Of a stretch of 64,000 nt of DNA, positions 19,850 to 28,504 are shown piece after piece (the first letter of the stretch is position 1; the number at the start of each line of letters is the position of its first letter). The position numbers and the translations under genes are program-made. The stretch spans positions 107,177-171,176 of the forward strand of contig CAZJPE010000002.1 in the NCBI GenBank assembly GCA_964547875.1. Direction: 5' to 3'. The notes beneath the pieces are model-generated. The model worked only from the letters and a program-made list of their open reading frames with translations. It searched no databases and was not told the DNA's origin. Origin of the DNA: JAUSIK01 sp964547875 (GTDB lineage: Archaea; Nanobdellota; Nanobdellia; Pacearchaeales; GW2011-AR1).

Positions 19850-19876
19850 ATTTATAAAGGACAAAAATTTATAAAG
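19850..19876 (+). promoter_or_regulatory. Tandem TATA boxes before the surface-protein gene
   Basis: Two near-identical elements, ATTTATAAAGGA at 19850 and 19867, lie 18 bp apart. The second is about 28-36 bp before the ATG at 19904, the expected distance for a nearly leaderless archaeal transcript. A duplicated core promoter could mean strong or two-start transcription. Confidence 0.5.
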
Positions 19877-19903
19877 GATAAGATATATTTATCTTAATAA
19901 AAG

Positions 19904-21988
19904 ATGGCTGAGAAAAAAGAGTTGATTTATGGAATTATCTTTGTAACTATTATTATTTTATTCTTATGGCTTGTAACAGCAGTAGTTACGTCAGGTCCAT
20001 CAATTAGAATAACTTCTCCTGGTAATGTTACAAATAATTCGGGAACTATTACGTTTAATGTTTCATATGCTAATGTCAGCGCCGGTGTAATTGACCCGAG
20101 AAATGTTACATTTTATTATAATCTCTCTGCGGATTGGGCAGCGATAGGAAATAGTACAATAGGTGTTGTGTTAAATGGCTCGTGCTTTGGACTCTCAAGG
20201 GCGTGCTTTGTAACTCTGGCAAATGGTGGGGGTGCTGGATATAATTTAAGCGATGGAACATATACAATTAATGCAAGTCTTGATAACGGAACAGATCAGG
20301 TATCTGCGAGTTTTATAGGCAACATGAGTTTTAATGTTATTATAGACAATACTCCGCCAATTGCGTTTAATGGAAATATTACTTCTCCAGTTACAGAAAC
20401 AAACTATTCAGGCAATTTGTTATTAAATGTTTCTGTTGCTGATGCATTGGCAGGAGTAAGAGCAGTTGTATTTAATATAACTAATTCATCAAGTGACCAA
20501 AATGCTACTAGAATAGCTATACAGATTGGAACAATATTCTTTAACTATACAATTAATACTGTTCACTTCCCAGATGGTTTATACAATATATCTATATTAG
20601 CAAACGACACAACTAATGGAGGGAATTTGAACAATAGTGCAAGAATACAATTAATAAGATTTGATAATACTCCTCCAATTGCGTTTAATGGAAATATTAC
20701 TTCTCCAGTTACAGAAACAAACTATTCAGNNNNNNNNNNNNNNNNNNNNNNNNNNNNNNNNNNNNNNNNNNNNNNNNNNNNNNNNNNNNNNNNNNNNNNN
20801 NNNNNNNNNNNNNNNNNNNNNNNNNNNNNGAATTTGAACAATAGTGCAAGAATACAATTAATAAGATTTGATAATACTCCTCCAGTAATATTTTCTAATA
20901 ATAATAATATTAGCTCACCATCGATAGGTAGAAATCTTACTGGCACGAATCAGTCAGGCAGTATTATAATGAATGTTTCTGTTTTTGACGCATTGGCAGG
21001 CGTGCGGGTGGTTAAACTTAATATAACAAATGGAACAGGCGAACAGAATGCTACTTATACTGCTACAAAAGAAGGAACTACTAATCAATATAGTGTTTCT
21101 GTTGCTACAACTGGATTTAAAGATGGTAATTATACTGTAACTGTATACGCAAACGATACGACGAATGGAGGGAATCTGAACAATAGCGCAAGGGCTACAG
21201 AAATAAAATTTGACAATACTCCTCCAACTGTAACTGTGAGCTGCACGCCAAGCCCTGTGATATCTGGGAATACTATAACGTGCACTTGCGCAAGAAGCGA
21301 TGCTACTTCTGGGGTTAATACGGTCGTCTTTACGCCAAATCCTTCAACATCTTCAACAGGAACATTTACAAGTAGCTGCACTGTTACAGATTTAGCTGGA
21401 AATAGCGCGACTGGAAGTACTACATATATTGTAGAAAGCAGCGGTAGCGGCTCTAGCTCTAGCGGAGGCGGGGGTACAACAACTTCAACTTGGACAACAT
21501 ATTCTGTTGCTGGCGAGGCATTTGAAACAGGCCATACGAGAGATTTGAAAGAGAATCAGAGATTAAAAGTAAATGTCGAGACGACGAGTGCTGGTGGTAC
21601 AACAACTAGCGAAGAGCATTTTGTTGGAGTTGTTGACGTGACTGCGAATAGTGCTTTAATAGAGGTTTCAAGCACGCCGCAAAGAGCTACAATGAATGTT
21701 GGCGAGACAAAGAAGTTTGAAGTAACAGGAGACAATTATTATGATATCAGCGTAACTCTTAATTCTATTTTGGATAACAAGGCCAAGATAACTGTCTTGT
21801 CAGTGCATGAGGCTATTCCAGCTCCCGAACCAGCGCCTGTAGAGGAAGAAGTTGTACCGGAAGTAGTAACTGCTCCTCTAACAGAAGAGGCTGGCGGGAC
21901 AAGTGCTGTTACTTGGGCGATTTTAATTATAATAATAATTGTTATTGTGACAGCCATAGCTGCCTGGTTTTTGCTAAAAAAGAAGTAA
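19904..21988 (+). CDS. Cell-surface protein with tandem Ig-like repeats, membrane anchored (contains assembly gap)
   Basis: About 694 codons including 34 unknown residues. An N-terminal hydrophobic helix (residues 8-29) is followed by at least four Ig-like repeats of about 85 residues. Each repeat opens with DNTPP and closes with DTTNGGNLNNSAR, with many N-x-S/T sequons. A Gly/Ser/Thr-rich linker (GSGSSSSGGGGTTTSTW) precedes a beta domain and a C-terminal helix with an LLKKK tail. This looks like an S-layer or adhesin-type protein anchored at the C-terminus. The repeats caused the assembly break, so the true copy number is unknown. Confidence 0.75.
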   Translation: MAEKKELIYGIIFVTIIILFLWLVTAVVTSGPSIRITSPGNVTNNSGTITFNVSYANVSAGVIDPRNVTFYYNLSADWAAIGNSTIGVVLNGSCFGLSRACFVTLANGGGAGYNLSDGTYTINASLDNGTDQVSASFIGNMSFNVIIDNTPPIAFNGNITSPVTETNYSGNLLLNVSVADALAGVRAVVFNITNSSSDQNATRIAIQIGTIFFNYTINTVHFPDGLYNISILANDTTNGGNLNNSARIQLIRFDNTPPIAFNGNITSPVTETNYSXXXXXXXXXXXXXXXXXXXXXXXXXXXXXXXXXXNLNNSARIQLIRFDNTPPVIFSNNNNISSPSIGRNLTGTNQSGSIIMNVSVFDALAGVRVVKLNITNGTGEQNATYTATKEGTTNQYSVSVATTGFKDGNYTVTVYANDTTNGGNLNNSARATEIKFDNTPPTVTVSCTPSPVISGNTITCTCARSDATSGVNTVVFTPNPSTSSTGTFTSSCTVTDLAGNSATGSTTYIVESSGSGSSSSGGGGTTTSTWTTYSVAGEAFETGHTRDLKENQRLKVNVETTSAGGTTTSEEHFVGVVDVTANSALIEVSSTPQRATMNVGETKKFEVTGDNYYDISVTLNSILDNKAKITVLSVHEAIPAPEPAPVEEEVVPEVVTAPLTEEAGGTSAVTWAILIIIIIVIVTAIAAWFLLKKK
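20340..21225 (+). repeat. In-gene tandem repeat array (Ig-like units, about 320 bp)
   Basis: Units beginning with the codons for DNTPP recur at about 20346, 20669, 20870 and 21220. The first and second units are identical over the visible start (GCGTTTAATGGAAATATTAC and onward). Near-identity between units points to recent duplication and makes the copy number in this assembly unreliable. Confidence 0.7.
20730..20829. other. Assembly gap of exactly 100 N
   Basis: 100 consecutive Ns, the default scaffold filler length, inside the tandem repeat. The reading frame is kept across it only by convention; the real gap size may be several repeat units. Confidence 0.95.
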
Positions 21989-22169
21989 TTTTTATTTAGG
22001 ATTCTATGAGAGATAAAAGAAATTATATGATTACATAGAATAATCTCAAATTCTTAATTTTCTGCCTGAAAAATATCAATTCTACCAGATAAGGCTTAGT
22101 TTTCAGATACTATTCACGCAAAGCTAAAATCTTACAAATATTTAAAAAATACCTTCTCTGATTTTTTAA

Positions 22170-22445
22170 ATGATACTTAAGTTATTGGGAGCAATTGATT
22201 TGACTTCTGCAATCGCTTTCTTAATGCTTGTGTTTGGAATGAATGTTTTTATTCAATTTAGCATTTTTTGCACAGCGCTTTTATTGCTGAAGGGCATGTT
22301 TATAATAGGAGGAGATGTTTTGAGTATTATAGACTTATTCTCTGCTCTTGTGTTATTTTTTTCCATATTTTTTTCTATTCCTACTTTTTTATTGTGGGTT
22401 GGGGCTTTTTTCTTGTTTGCTAAGGGGTTTGTTAGTTTCTTGTAA
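22170..22445 (+). CDS. Small membrane protein, unknown function
   Basis: 91 aa, almost entirely hydrophobic, with three to four predicted helices (about residues 8-28, 30-50, 52-74, 76-91) and a single internal Asp. The start ATG lies 30 bp after a TTTAAAAAATA box. Similar small multi-helix proteins are common hypotheticals in DPANN genomes. No family recognised. Confidence 0.55.
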   Translation: MILKLLGAIDLTSAIAFLMLVFGMNVFIQFSIFCTALLLLKGMFIIGGDVLSIIDLFSALVLFFSIFFSIPTFLLWVGAFFLFAKGFVSFL

Positions 22446-22750
22446 GAAAACTTTTAAATGGATTTTAATAGTTTCAATATGCTTGAAATTGTAAAGTAAG
22501 CCTTTTAACTTAACATTTTTACATTTGAATATTTATTTAACTATTCGTTTAATTATTAGAATTATGTATAAATAATTTATTTCTGATGTTTACAGAAAGG
22601 GATATAATGTTAAGATTTATGTTACCTTGTGAACTTGACTTAATAGAAATTAAAGATTTAGATGAAATGAATGTTAAAAAAATTATTTAATTATGCTTAT
22701 CAAACCTTATAACGCGAAGGGATGCTTAGATTATGGAGATAGATATTTTA
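22446..22750. other. Intergenic stretch with one doubtful micro-ORF
   Basis: About 305 bp. The only reading frame of note is a 34-codon ORF at 22586-22690 (+) starting MFTERDIMLRFM and ending in an acidic and basic tail. It has no clear ribosome-binding site and no relative in the window, so it is not called a gene. Confidence 0.4.
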
Positions 22751-23197
22751 CTATTTTTGGATAAATCTTTTCCAAAGCCAGGCAGTTAGGAAAAATTCCC
22801 TTCTATATATAAATCCCTCATAAAGGAAAGAATAGATATCAAGCAGGGAATGGAAAATCATTCCAAGAAAAACATAAAAAAATCCGAGCCAAATAAAGCT
22901 TAATAAGCCAACTAAAATATGAAATTCAACTGTGTGAAAGATATGAAAATCCCCTCTTCTTCTTATTCCCTTGTCTTTTTCTTTTCTTTGTATTTCTCCC
23001 ATTTCTTTATGGTATTCAAATGAGTGAAAAATTCCGAGTTTTTTTGTTTTTAACGCGGAGCATAGATAATGGTCAAAATCTATAAGAATAGACGAGAAGA
23101 AAATCAAGAAAATATAGAGAGGGTTTATCTGGGGAGAAGTTAGCCAGACTAAAAGCGAGAATATTGTGCCAAATAAGATGTGCCATCTTGGGAGCAT
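22751..23197 (-). CDS. YdjM-like membrane-bound metal-dependent hydrolase
   Basis: 148 aa. MLPRWHILFGTIFSLLVW, SSILIDFDHYLCS and FHIFHTVEFHILVGLL place His and Asp residues at membrane faces, as in the YdjM/LexA-induced inner-membrane hydrolase family. Four hydrophobic helices. It starts 2 bp before the secD stop side on the same strand, so it is the last gene of a secF-secD-ydjM-like operon. Reaction not known for the family. Confidence 0.6.
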   Translation of the reverse strand: MLPRWHILFGTIFSLLVWLTSPQINPLYIFLIFFSSILIDFDHYLCSALKTKKLGIFHSFEYHKEMGEIQRKEKDKGIRRRGDFHIFHTVEFHILVGLLSFIWLGFFYVFLGMIFHSLLDIYSFLYEGFIYRREFFLTAWLWKRFIQK

Positions 23198-23198
23198 T

Positions 23199-24713
23199 TT
23201 AGTCTTTTTCTATTTGTTTTATTATGTCTGCGAATGCTGGACGAGTTATAAGTATTCCAATTGTCACGCCTAAGATTGTTGTGAATGCAAAACCCTTGAA
23301 CAAGCCTGCACCTGCCCAGAATAAAGGGAGCATGGCTGCAACAATTGTAATAAAAGCTCCTAAAATTATGAATAAAGCTCTTTTAACTCTAGATTTGATT
23401 GAAGATTCTCTTGACTTGGATGTTGATTCATCAAGTATAACAATTTGATCGTTGATGCCTGTACCGATGCCTGCTATAATTCCTGCAATTGCAGGAGCGT
23501 CAAGATTCCATTTGATAAATGCTGCAATGCCTAAGGTTATTATTGCTTCGGAAAACATGGTTAATATTACTGCAAGAGTTAATTTTATCTTCCTGTATTT
23601 TATAAAAATTGCTATAGAGACTATTAGAAATACTATGATTCCAAGCAAAATGATGCTTCTGGAGAATTCCCTGCCAAGAGATGGAGAAATTGTGTCTAAT
23701 TTTACTATCTCTAGCTTATAAGGCAGGCTTCCTGTAATTAAAATTGTCTGAAGCCTTTTCATAGACTCTCTTGCGTCTTTCAAGGCTTCTTCGCTTGTTG
23801 CTCCTGAGCCGCTTCCTTGAATAGAGATCTGGGTTGTTTTTTGGCCTCTAAGGCTTGAGCTTATCAATAGAGAATCTACTTCACTATCGTCTATATAAAG
23901 CGTCAAGCGCTCTGAAAGATACTGGCCTGTTTCATCTAAAGATATATTTTTTGTTATGTCTGCGTGCCTTTCAGCAGATTCTTCTGAGAGATAAATCGTA
24001 AAGGCAAAGTTACAGAAATTGGTTCCATCTTGAGCTGGCGAGCAGGCTGTAACTGCTGCGCAAGTTGCGTCATTTCTGCAGACATCTCTTATATCGCGAT
24101 CACCCCCTATGAAAACAGTCTGATTACCTATCTTTGCCTCAAACTTGCCCTGCTTTCCAACAAGTTCTCTTAAATCAGAGGGAGTTACTCCTGCCACTTC
24201 AACAAGCATAAATTTATTTCCTTCTAAGTCGTTAACTGCTCTGACGTTAACATCTGAAATGCCAAACGCGTTGAATCTCTCGCTTGTTACAGCAACCAAA
24301 TCATCAAGCTGAGCAGATGTAAGATCTACATCAACAGGCCTTACAATAGCTCTTGCGCCTCCGCTTAGATCTAGACCTGTTTTAATCTTGGTTTTAGGAA
24401 TAGAACCTACTGTTATTTTTGGAAGCCCGTCATCCAAGAAGATAAATTCTCCCTGATTTGTTTTTATGTCATATTTTGTCTGATTGCCTATCTTTGAGCC
24501 TTCTAATACGAGTCTTGTATAATCTTCATAAGAGCTTACTACCTGCGAATTCAATTCTTCTATTATCATTCCTTGTCGCAAGCCTTGTTGAAATGCAGTT
24601 GAGTTTTTATCAACGCTTTTTATTACAACTCCTTTTTTAAAGGTCGGCGATATCATAAGCAAGGCTAATAAAATAAAGATTATTAAAACCCAAAGCCTGA
24701 ATGTTATTTTCAT
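23199..24713 (-). CDS. secD: Protein-export membrane protein SecD, with PDZ-like insert
   Basis: 504 aa. The order is an N-terminal helix, then a PDZ-like segment (about residues 28-90, VIKSVDKNSTAFQQGLRQGM), then the P1 head KTKIKTGLDLSGGARAIVRP, and five C-terminal helices carrying AGIIAGIGTGINDQIVILDE. SecD with SecF uses the ion gradient to help pull proteins out of the SecY channel. It overlaps secF by 4 bp. The PDZ-like insert could bind exported substrates. Family call is firm. Confidence 0.92.
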   Translation of the reverse strand: MKITFRLWVLIIFILLALLMISPTFKKGVVIKSVDKNSTAFQQGLRQGMIIEELNSQVVSSYEDYTRLVLEGSKIGNQTKYDIKTNQGEFIFLDDGLPKITVGSIPKTKIKTGLDLSGGARAIVRPVDVDLTSAQLDDLVAVTSERFNAFGISDVNVRAVNDLEGNKFMLVEVAGVTPSDLRELVGKQGKFEAKIGNQTVFIGGDRDIRDVCRNDATCAAVTACSPAQDGTNFCNFAFTIYLSEESAERHADITKNISLDETGQYLSERLTLYIDDSEVDSLLISSSLRGQKTTQISIQGSGSGATSEEALKDARESMKRLQTILITGSLPYKLEIVKLDTISPSLGREFSRSIILLGIIVFLIVSIAIFIKYRKIKLTLAVILTMFSEAIITLGIAAFIKWNLDAPAIAGIIAGIGTGINDQIVILDESTSKSRESSIKSRVKRALFIILGAFITIVAAMLPLFWAGAGLFKGFAFTTILGVTIGILITRPAFADIIKQIEKD

Positions 24714-25594
24714 TTTATACCTTTTGAATCAACATACCATTTTATTATGCTGGCATTAGTAAGCCAGGTGTTTATTATGTCTGCGAACAGGCCTATGGCT
24801 AGTATCAAAAATATCTGCCTGAAAGAGTCGGGGAGAGTTGTTACTAAAAAGAAAGCAGGCAGGACTGCGAGCAAGCCTGTTATTGTCATGAATATGCCTG
24901 TTTTAAATGAGCTGTAAATTCTCTCGTTCACGCTGCCTTCTGTTTTTTTTAGAACTCTTGTCGTTAAGAGAATGTCTGTATCTACGCTGTATCCTATAAG
25001 CATCAAAAAAGCAGCTATTCCTGCAGAGGAGAGTTTTATGCCGAGTAAATCCACTAATGCGACAGTCATGATAATGTCTGCTAGTACTGCGAAAATTACC
25101 GCGATACAGGGAATAAATGTTCTGAAGAGAATGAATATTGCCAAAGACATCAATATAAAAGAGAATATTATCGCTGTTAACAGCTGTTTGTAAAAATTCT
25201 GGCTTAAACTTGGGCCTGTAAATTCTATGCTTGAGTTTTCATCAGTCAATTCATAGCCTAGAATTGATTCTATCTCTGATTTGAGTTCTTCAGGCGGGGC
25301 AGATGAATCAACTATTAGTGCGATTGATTCTCCTGTTGCCAGGTCTTTTATTTCCCTTACTTTTACATCTTCGAAACTATTTTTTAAAGAATTCTCAAGG
25401 GAAATATAATCAATACCCTCGCTTATTGTAATTGTGCTGCCTCCTGCAAGACTTGAATCTTTAAAAATAAAATCTCCATTCGTGCTATAAAAAATTGCAA
25501 GATAGACTAAGCAGATGGCAAAGAGAATTAATGGGGGAAAAAGCATTAGTCTGTACTTTTTGTCATACCAATTTTTATCTAGCATATTTTCCAT
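24710..25594 (-). CDS. secF: Protein-export membrane protein SecF
   Basis: 294 aa, six helices. The SecF head contains KDSSLAGGSTITISEG, and the conserved membrane block is IAAFLMLIGYSVDTDILLTT. It is upstream of secD, as is usual for archaea. The spacer to the tRNA-Gly gene is about 45 bp and the operon probably has its own promoter there. Confidence 0.92.
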   Translation of the reverse strand: MENMLDKNWYDKKYRLMLFPPLILFAICLVYLAIFYSTNGDFIFKDSSLAGGSTITISEGIDYISLENSLKNSFEDVKVREIKDLATGESIALIVDSSAPPEELKSEIESILGYELTDENSSIEFTGPSLSQNFYKQLLTAIIFSFILMSLAIFILFRTFIPCIAVIFAVLADIIMTVALVDLLGIKLSSAGIAAFLMLIGYSVDTDILLTTRVLKKTEGSVNERIYSSFKTGIFMTITGLLAVLPAFFLVTTLPDSFRQIFLILAIGLFADIINTWLTNASIIKWYVDSKGIK

Positions 25595-25640
25595 AATTAT
25601 AAATTATAAAAGTTGTTATTTAAAGGTATTTATTTAAAAT

Positions 25641-25723
25641 GCGCCGGCCGGGAATCGAACCCGGATCAATAGCTTTCTTCTTTAGATTGGAAGGCTATGG
25701 TTCTGCCACTAAACTACCAGCGC
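25641..25723 (-). tRNA. tRNA-Gly (anticodon TCC) with a 13-nt intron
   Basis: Acceptor GCGCTGG pairs with CCGGCGC, D-stem GTTT with GAAC, T-arm CCGGG-TTCGATT-CCCGG. The anticodon stem is ATAGC/GCTAT. The loop reads CTTCCAA with anticodon TCC (the complement of 25689-25691), then an extra TCTAAAGAAGAAA before the 3' stem. That puts a roughly 13-nt intron at about the canonical 37/38 site. Mature length about 70 nt. The CCA end is not encoded. Confidence 0.88.
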
Positions 25724-25873
25724 TTAATTATCATATTAAAATAGGAGTTTTAAAGATTTGCTTTTGATTTTTATAATAATGAGAATTATTATAACGAGAG
25801 AGCAAAATATTTTCAATAATAATTATGAAATCTGGAATTTAAAAGAAAAATAGGAATTTCTGAGCAAGGAAGA

Positions 25874-26158
25874 TTATCTTAATCTAAAAAAATTCTTCCA
25901 GAAAGATGGCTTTTTTCCTATTTTTAATTCTTCCATTTTAGGCTCGACAAGTTCGTATTTTATATCGGGTTTTGTTTTGAGAATTGGAGCCTCATTTGCC
26001 AATTCCTCGTCTGTTTTTTTAATTGCTTTTTCAACTTCTAACTTTGAATAGCCTTGATTGATTAAAGCCCATTTGAGAGATTCTTTTGTATAGCCCTTTT
26101 TTATATTTCTCTTTACGTATTCTATTAATTCCTTTTTGTAGCTTTTTTCCTTATGCAT
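25874..26158 (-). CDS. Small helical protein, unknown, coupled to permease
   Basis: 94 aa, highly charged. The first 45 residues (SYKKELIEYVKRNIKKGYTK then ESLKWALINQGYSKLEVEKA) look like a short helix-turn-helix or UBA-like helical bundle found at DPANN protein ends. The rest is a flexible linker and a basic tail. It overlaps the AI-2E permease gene by 8 bp, so the two are translationally coupled. Function unknown. Confidence 0.5.
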   Translation of the reverse strand: MHKEKSYKKELIEYVKRNIKKGYTKESLKWALINQGYSKLEVEKAIKKTDEELANEAPILKTKPDIKYELVEPKMEELKIGKKPSFWKNFFRLR

Positions 26159-27188
26159 TTTCTGATTTGAAAAGGCTCGATAGCGTGTTTTCTTTATACG
26201 CGTGAAGAAACGTAATGAAGTAAGCCAATAAGAGGGGGCCTATTATCAAGCCTAAAATACCGAAGATGAACAAGCCTCCTATCATGCCTATTAAAACAAT
26301 TACTGTTGATAGATTTGTTTTCTTTGAGAGCACGTATATTCTAAGCAAATTATCTATATTCGAAACTATAACTAAATTATATACGAGGAAAATTGTCGCG
26401 CTCGCCGTGCTTCCTTTCAAGAATAGATAGATTAGTGCCGGCACCCATATAATAAATGGCCCTATTAAGGGCACAATTGAAAGTACTATTGCTAATGTTG
26501 AAAAAAGGAGAGCGTGAGGAATACCGAATATTAAAAAGCCGAGACCTGCTGTAAGACCCTGAACAAAACCAATCACTACCTGGCCGTATACTACTGAGTT
26601 CGTTATATCTTTAAATTGTTGCACTACCTTTTTCTCCTGGGTTTTATTCAAAGGAGATAGGGCTGAAACGAATTCTCCTAATTTATCAGAATCTCTTAAA
26701 GCAAAAAAGAATACAAATGCTATTATAACCAAATTAAAAATTATGGTGGGAATATTGAAAAGAAAGTCAATCAAACTATTTAATACAAAAGACGTTATCT
26801 TGCTTATTAAACCATCAAAAGTTACTGTCATTTGAATAAGAAAAGATTCTGGTGCTGCTGGAAAGATATTTTTCATGATGCTTTGTATATTTAGCTCTTT
26901 AGTGTATTTGAAAAATTCAAATATCTGATTAACCATTGCAGGAATAATGAAATAAAGAGGGATAATTATAATTGCAAGAACTAATATGCTAACTAACGTC
27001 GCAGAGAGATTTCTACTTTTTGTTAATTTTACTACCTTTTTGTAAACTGGAAAAAACATATATGCGAGAATAAGGCCGCCTAAGATAGATAATATGATTG
27101 GTTTAATTACAAGAAATATTAAAATAAGGACGAGTAATACTAAGAATAATACTGAAAATCTCTTTATATCTTTATCGCTGATATCCAT
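26151..27188 (-). CDS. AI-2E family transporter (PerM-like permease)
   Basis: 345 aa, about eight helices. The family core is seen as ILGGLILAYMFFPVYKKVVK near the N-terminus and, after the soluble central segment, GQVVIGFVQGLTAGLGFLIF and the closing IGPLLLAYFITFLHAY. Members export small molecules or act as Na+/H+ antiporters. Substrate here is unknown. Confidence 0.82.
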   Translation of the reverse strand: MDISDKDIKRFSVLFLVLLVLILIFLVIKPIILSILGGLILAYMFFPVYKKVVKLTKSRNLSATLVSILVLAIIIIPLYFIIPAMVNQIFEFFKYTKELNIQSIMKNIFPAAPESFLIQMTVTFDGLISKITSFVLNSLIDFLFNIPTIIFNLVIIAFVFFFALRDSDKLGEFVSALSPLNKTQEKKVVQQFKDITNSVVYGQVVIGFVQGLTAGLGFLIFGIPHALLFSTLAIVLSIVPLIGPFIIWVPALIYLFLKGSTASATIFLVYNLVIVSNIDNLLRIYVLSKKTNLSTVIVLIGMIGGLFIFGILGLIIGPLLLAYFITFLHAYKENTLSSLFKSENA

Positions 27189-27357
27189 AGTTTAATTGAG
27201 AAGAATACATTTATAAATCTTATTTATTTTTATGTTCCAGTTTATATTTAAACTAGGTAAAATGTATTTAATCAGTCTAAAATTATAAAGAGTTAAGTTA
27301 AGAGATTTATGCTGCATCTTAAAAAAGATTTATAAAGCTTTTTAAATTAGAGCAATA

Positions 27358-28059
27358 ATGGAAGATATCTTTAAAAAGATTTTCTCCGGAAATATTGATT
27401 ATTCTATTCATGAAGAATTTATTAAATTCGGAAAGGGAAGGTTTGAGAATAGATATCTTTTAGAGGGGAAAAAACAGAAGGACAAATGGCGCATAAAAAC
27501 AAGCTATGAATTTACAAATTATTTTGTCAGAAGATGCTTGGAAAACCAAGATAAGATTAATATCAATGGAATAATTGTCTGCACTCAAGATTTGAGGAAT
27601 GATATAAAATTTAATATTGAGAAGATAAAGCAGTTCGCCGGCGTCAAGCAATATGTAATTGATACGCGAGTGGAAAGTTCAGAAATCCTGGATTTAATGA
27701 AAAAATACTCGCGGGCATTTTATGCCTTGTCTTTCTCTACGCCTAAAAACGAGCTGAGGATTAAAGCCAAAACGCCTATGAGTGCTAAGCCTTCTAAGAA
27801 GATTGAAGGGAGATTAAAAGCGAATTTTTGTTTATTAAAGACAGACGATAAAAATATTATGGAAGATTTATTTTTTGATTTTCCTGATTTTAAAGAAATA
27901 AAAATAAAACACATTATACAGATTGATTCTATAGAAATTCCAAAGGATGTTGGCGACGCGATTAAAATGCGGGAGATGGCAAAGAAAAAAGGTAGAATTA
28001 TTAGAGATATTGAGATTGACGGACGAGTGGAGAAGAAGGAAAAAGAATTTGAGTTCTGA
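27358..28059 (+). CDS. Conserved hypothetical protein
   Basis: 233 aa, soluble, rich in Lys and Glu. Features: an alternating strand/helix pattern, a C-terminal coiled stretch (DAIKMREMAKKKGRIIRDIE) and no enzyme motif that I recognise. Reading past its TGA gives a short in-frame tail, FKDLESLLAKQGLLRN, before TAA. That tail matches the small protein encoded at 33061-33177, so the stop or the tail may be recent. A TTTATAAAG box lies about 28 bp before the ATG. Confidence 0.55.
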   Translation: MEDIFKKIFSGNIDYSIHEEFIKFGKGRFENRYLLEGKKQKDKWRIKTSYEFTNYFVRRCLENQDKININGIIVCTQDLRNDIKFNIEKIKQFAGVKQYVIDTRVESSEILDLMKKYSRAFYALSFSTPKNELRIKAKTPMSAKPSKKIEGRLKANFCLLKTDDKNIMEDLFFDFPDFKEIKIKHIIQIDSIEIPKDVGDAIKMREMAKKKGRIIRDIEIDGRVEKKEKEFEF

Positions 28060-28062
28060 TTT

Positions 28063-28107
28063 AAAGATTTAGAAAGTCTTTTAGCTAAGCAAGGGTTGCT
28101 TCGCAAC
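28063..28107 (+). repeat. 45-bp repeat, copy 1 (matches 33082-33126)
   Basis: Direct repeat with 3 mismatches to the copy at 33082-33126. It includes GATTTAGAAA-TCTTTT and the hairpin GTTGCTTCGCAAC. In copy 2 it is coding (DLENLLAKQELLRN). Here it follows the stop of the 27358-28059 gene in the same frame. It may be the remains of a duplicated small gene. Confidence 0.6.
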
Positions 28108-28114
28108 TAAAATT

Positions 28115-28195
28115 TTATTTCGAGATTTTATAGATTATAAAATACATTAAAAACAGGATTGCGAGAAATAAGAGAAAGGCCAATATTAATTTCAT
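28115..28195 (-). CDS. Possible 26-aa single-helix membrane peptide
   Basis: ATG at 28195 gives a peptide starting MKLILAFLLFLAILFLMYFI and ending in YKISK, a textbook single-pass helix with a positive tail. It sits in a 247-bp gap between convergent and divergent neighbours. No strong Shine-Dalgarno is visible, although a palindromic ATCATCAATATTTGATGAT lies just upstream. Could be chance in AT-rich DNA. Confidence 0.25.
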   Translation of the reverse strand: MKLILAFLLFLAILFLMYFIIYKISK

Positions 28196-28306
28196 GACGC
28201 TTTTTGAAATCATCAAATATTGATGATTATTTGAGTTTAAATTTGTTTCTTATGCCTAATTTGCCAAAGTTTATATATTCATATTAATATTAATATCTAA
28301 ACTAAT

Positions 28307-28504
28307 ATGATAAATAATATGAATATTCATAAAAAAAAGCTGATTGGTTATATCAATGATGAAATTGCTGTTACAAGCTCTGAAATTGCAAAATTATTAA
28401 AGATTTCTTGGAATACTGCAGAGAGCTATTTGAAGGATTTGGTTATTGAAGGCAAGATTAGAAGAAAAAAAACAGAGGGCGTGAATTTATGGCTAAAAAA
28501 ATAA
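28307..28504 (+). CDS. Small winged-helix DNA-binding protein
   Basis: 65 aa. Pattern IAVTSSEIAKLLKISWNTAE, then YLKDLVIEGKIRRKKTEGVN, is a winged helix: HTH followed by a beta hairpin. It overlaps the start of the pilin-like gene by 16 bp and is the first gene of the operon. Probably an autoregulator of the surface-protein operon. A TATA-like ATATTCATATTAATATTAATA stretch with inverted symmetry lies just upstream and could be its own operator. Confidence 0.65.
   Translation: MINNMNIHKKKLIGYINDEIAVTSSEIAKLLKISWNTAESYLKDLVIEGKIRRKKTEGVNLWLKK

Noticed and set aside
22586..22690. 34-codon ORF MFTERDIMLRFM...
   Set aside because: No ribosome-binding site, no relative and AT-rich context; kept only as a note.
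28063..28107. Transcription terminator reading of the GTTGCTTCGCAAC hairpin
   Set aside because: The same DNA is translated in the 33061-33177 gene and no T-run follows the hairpin.
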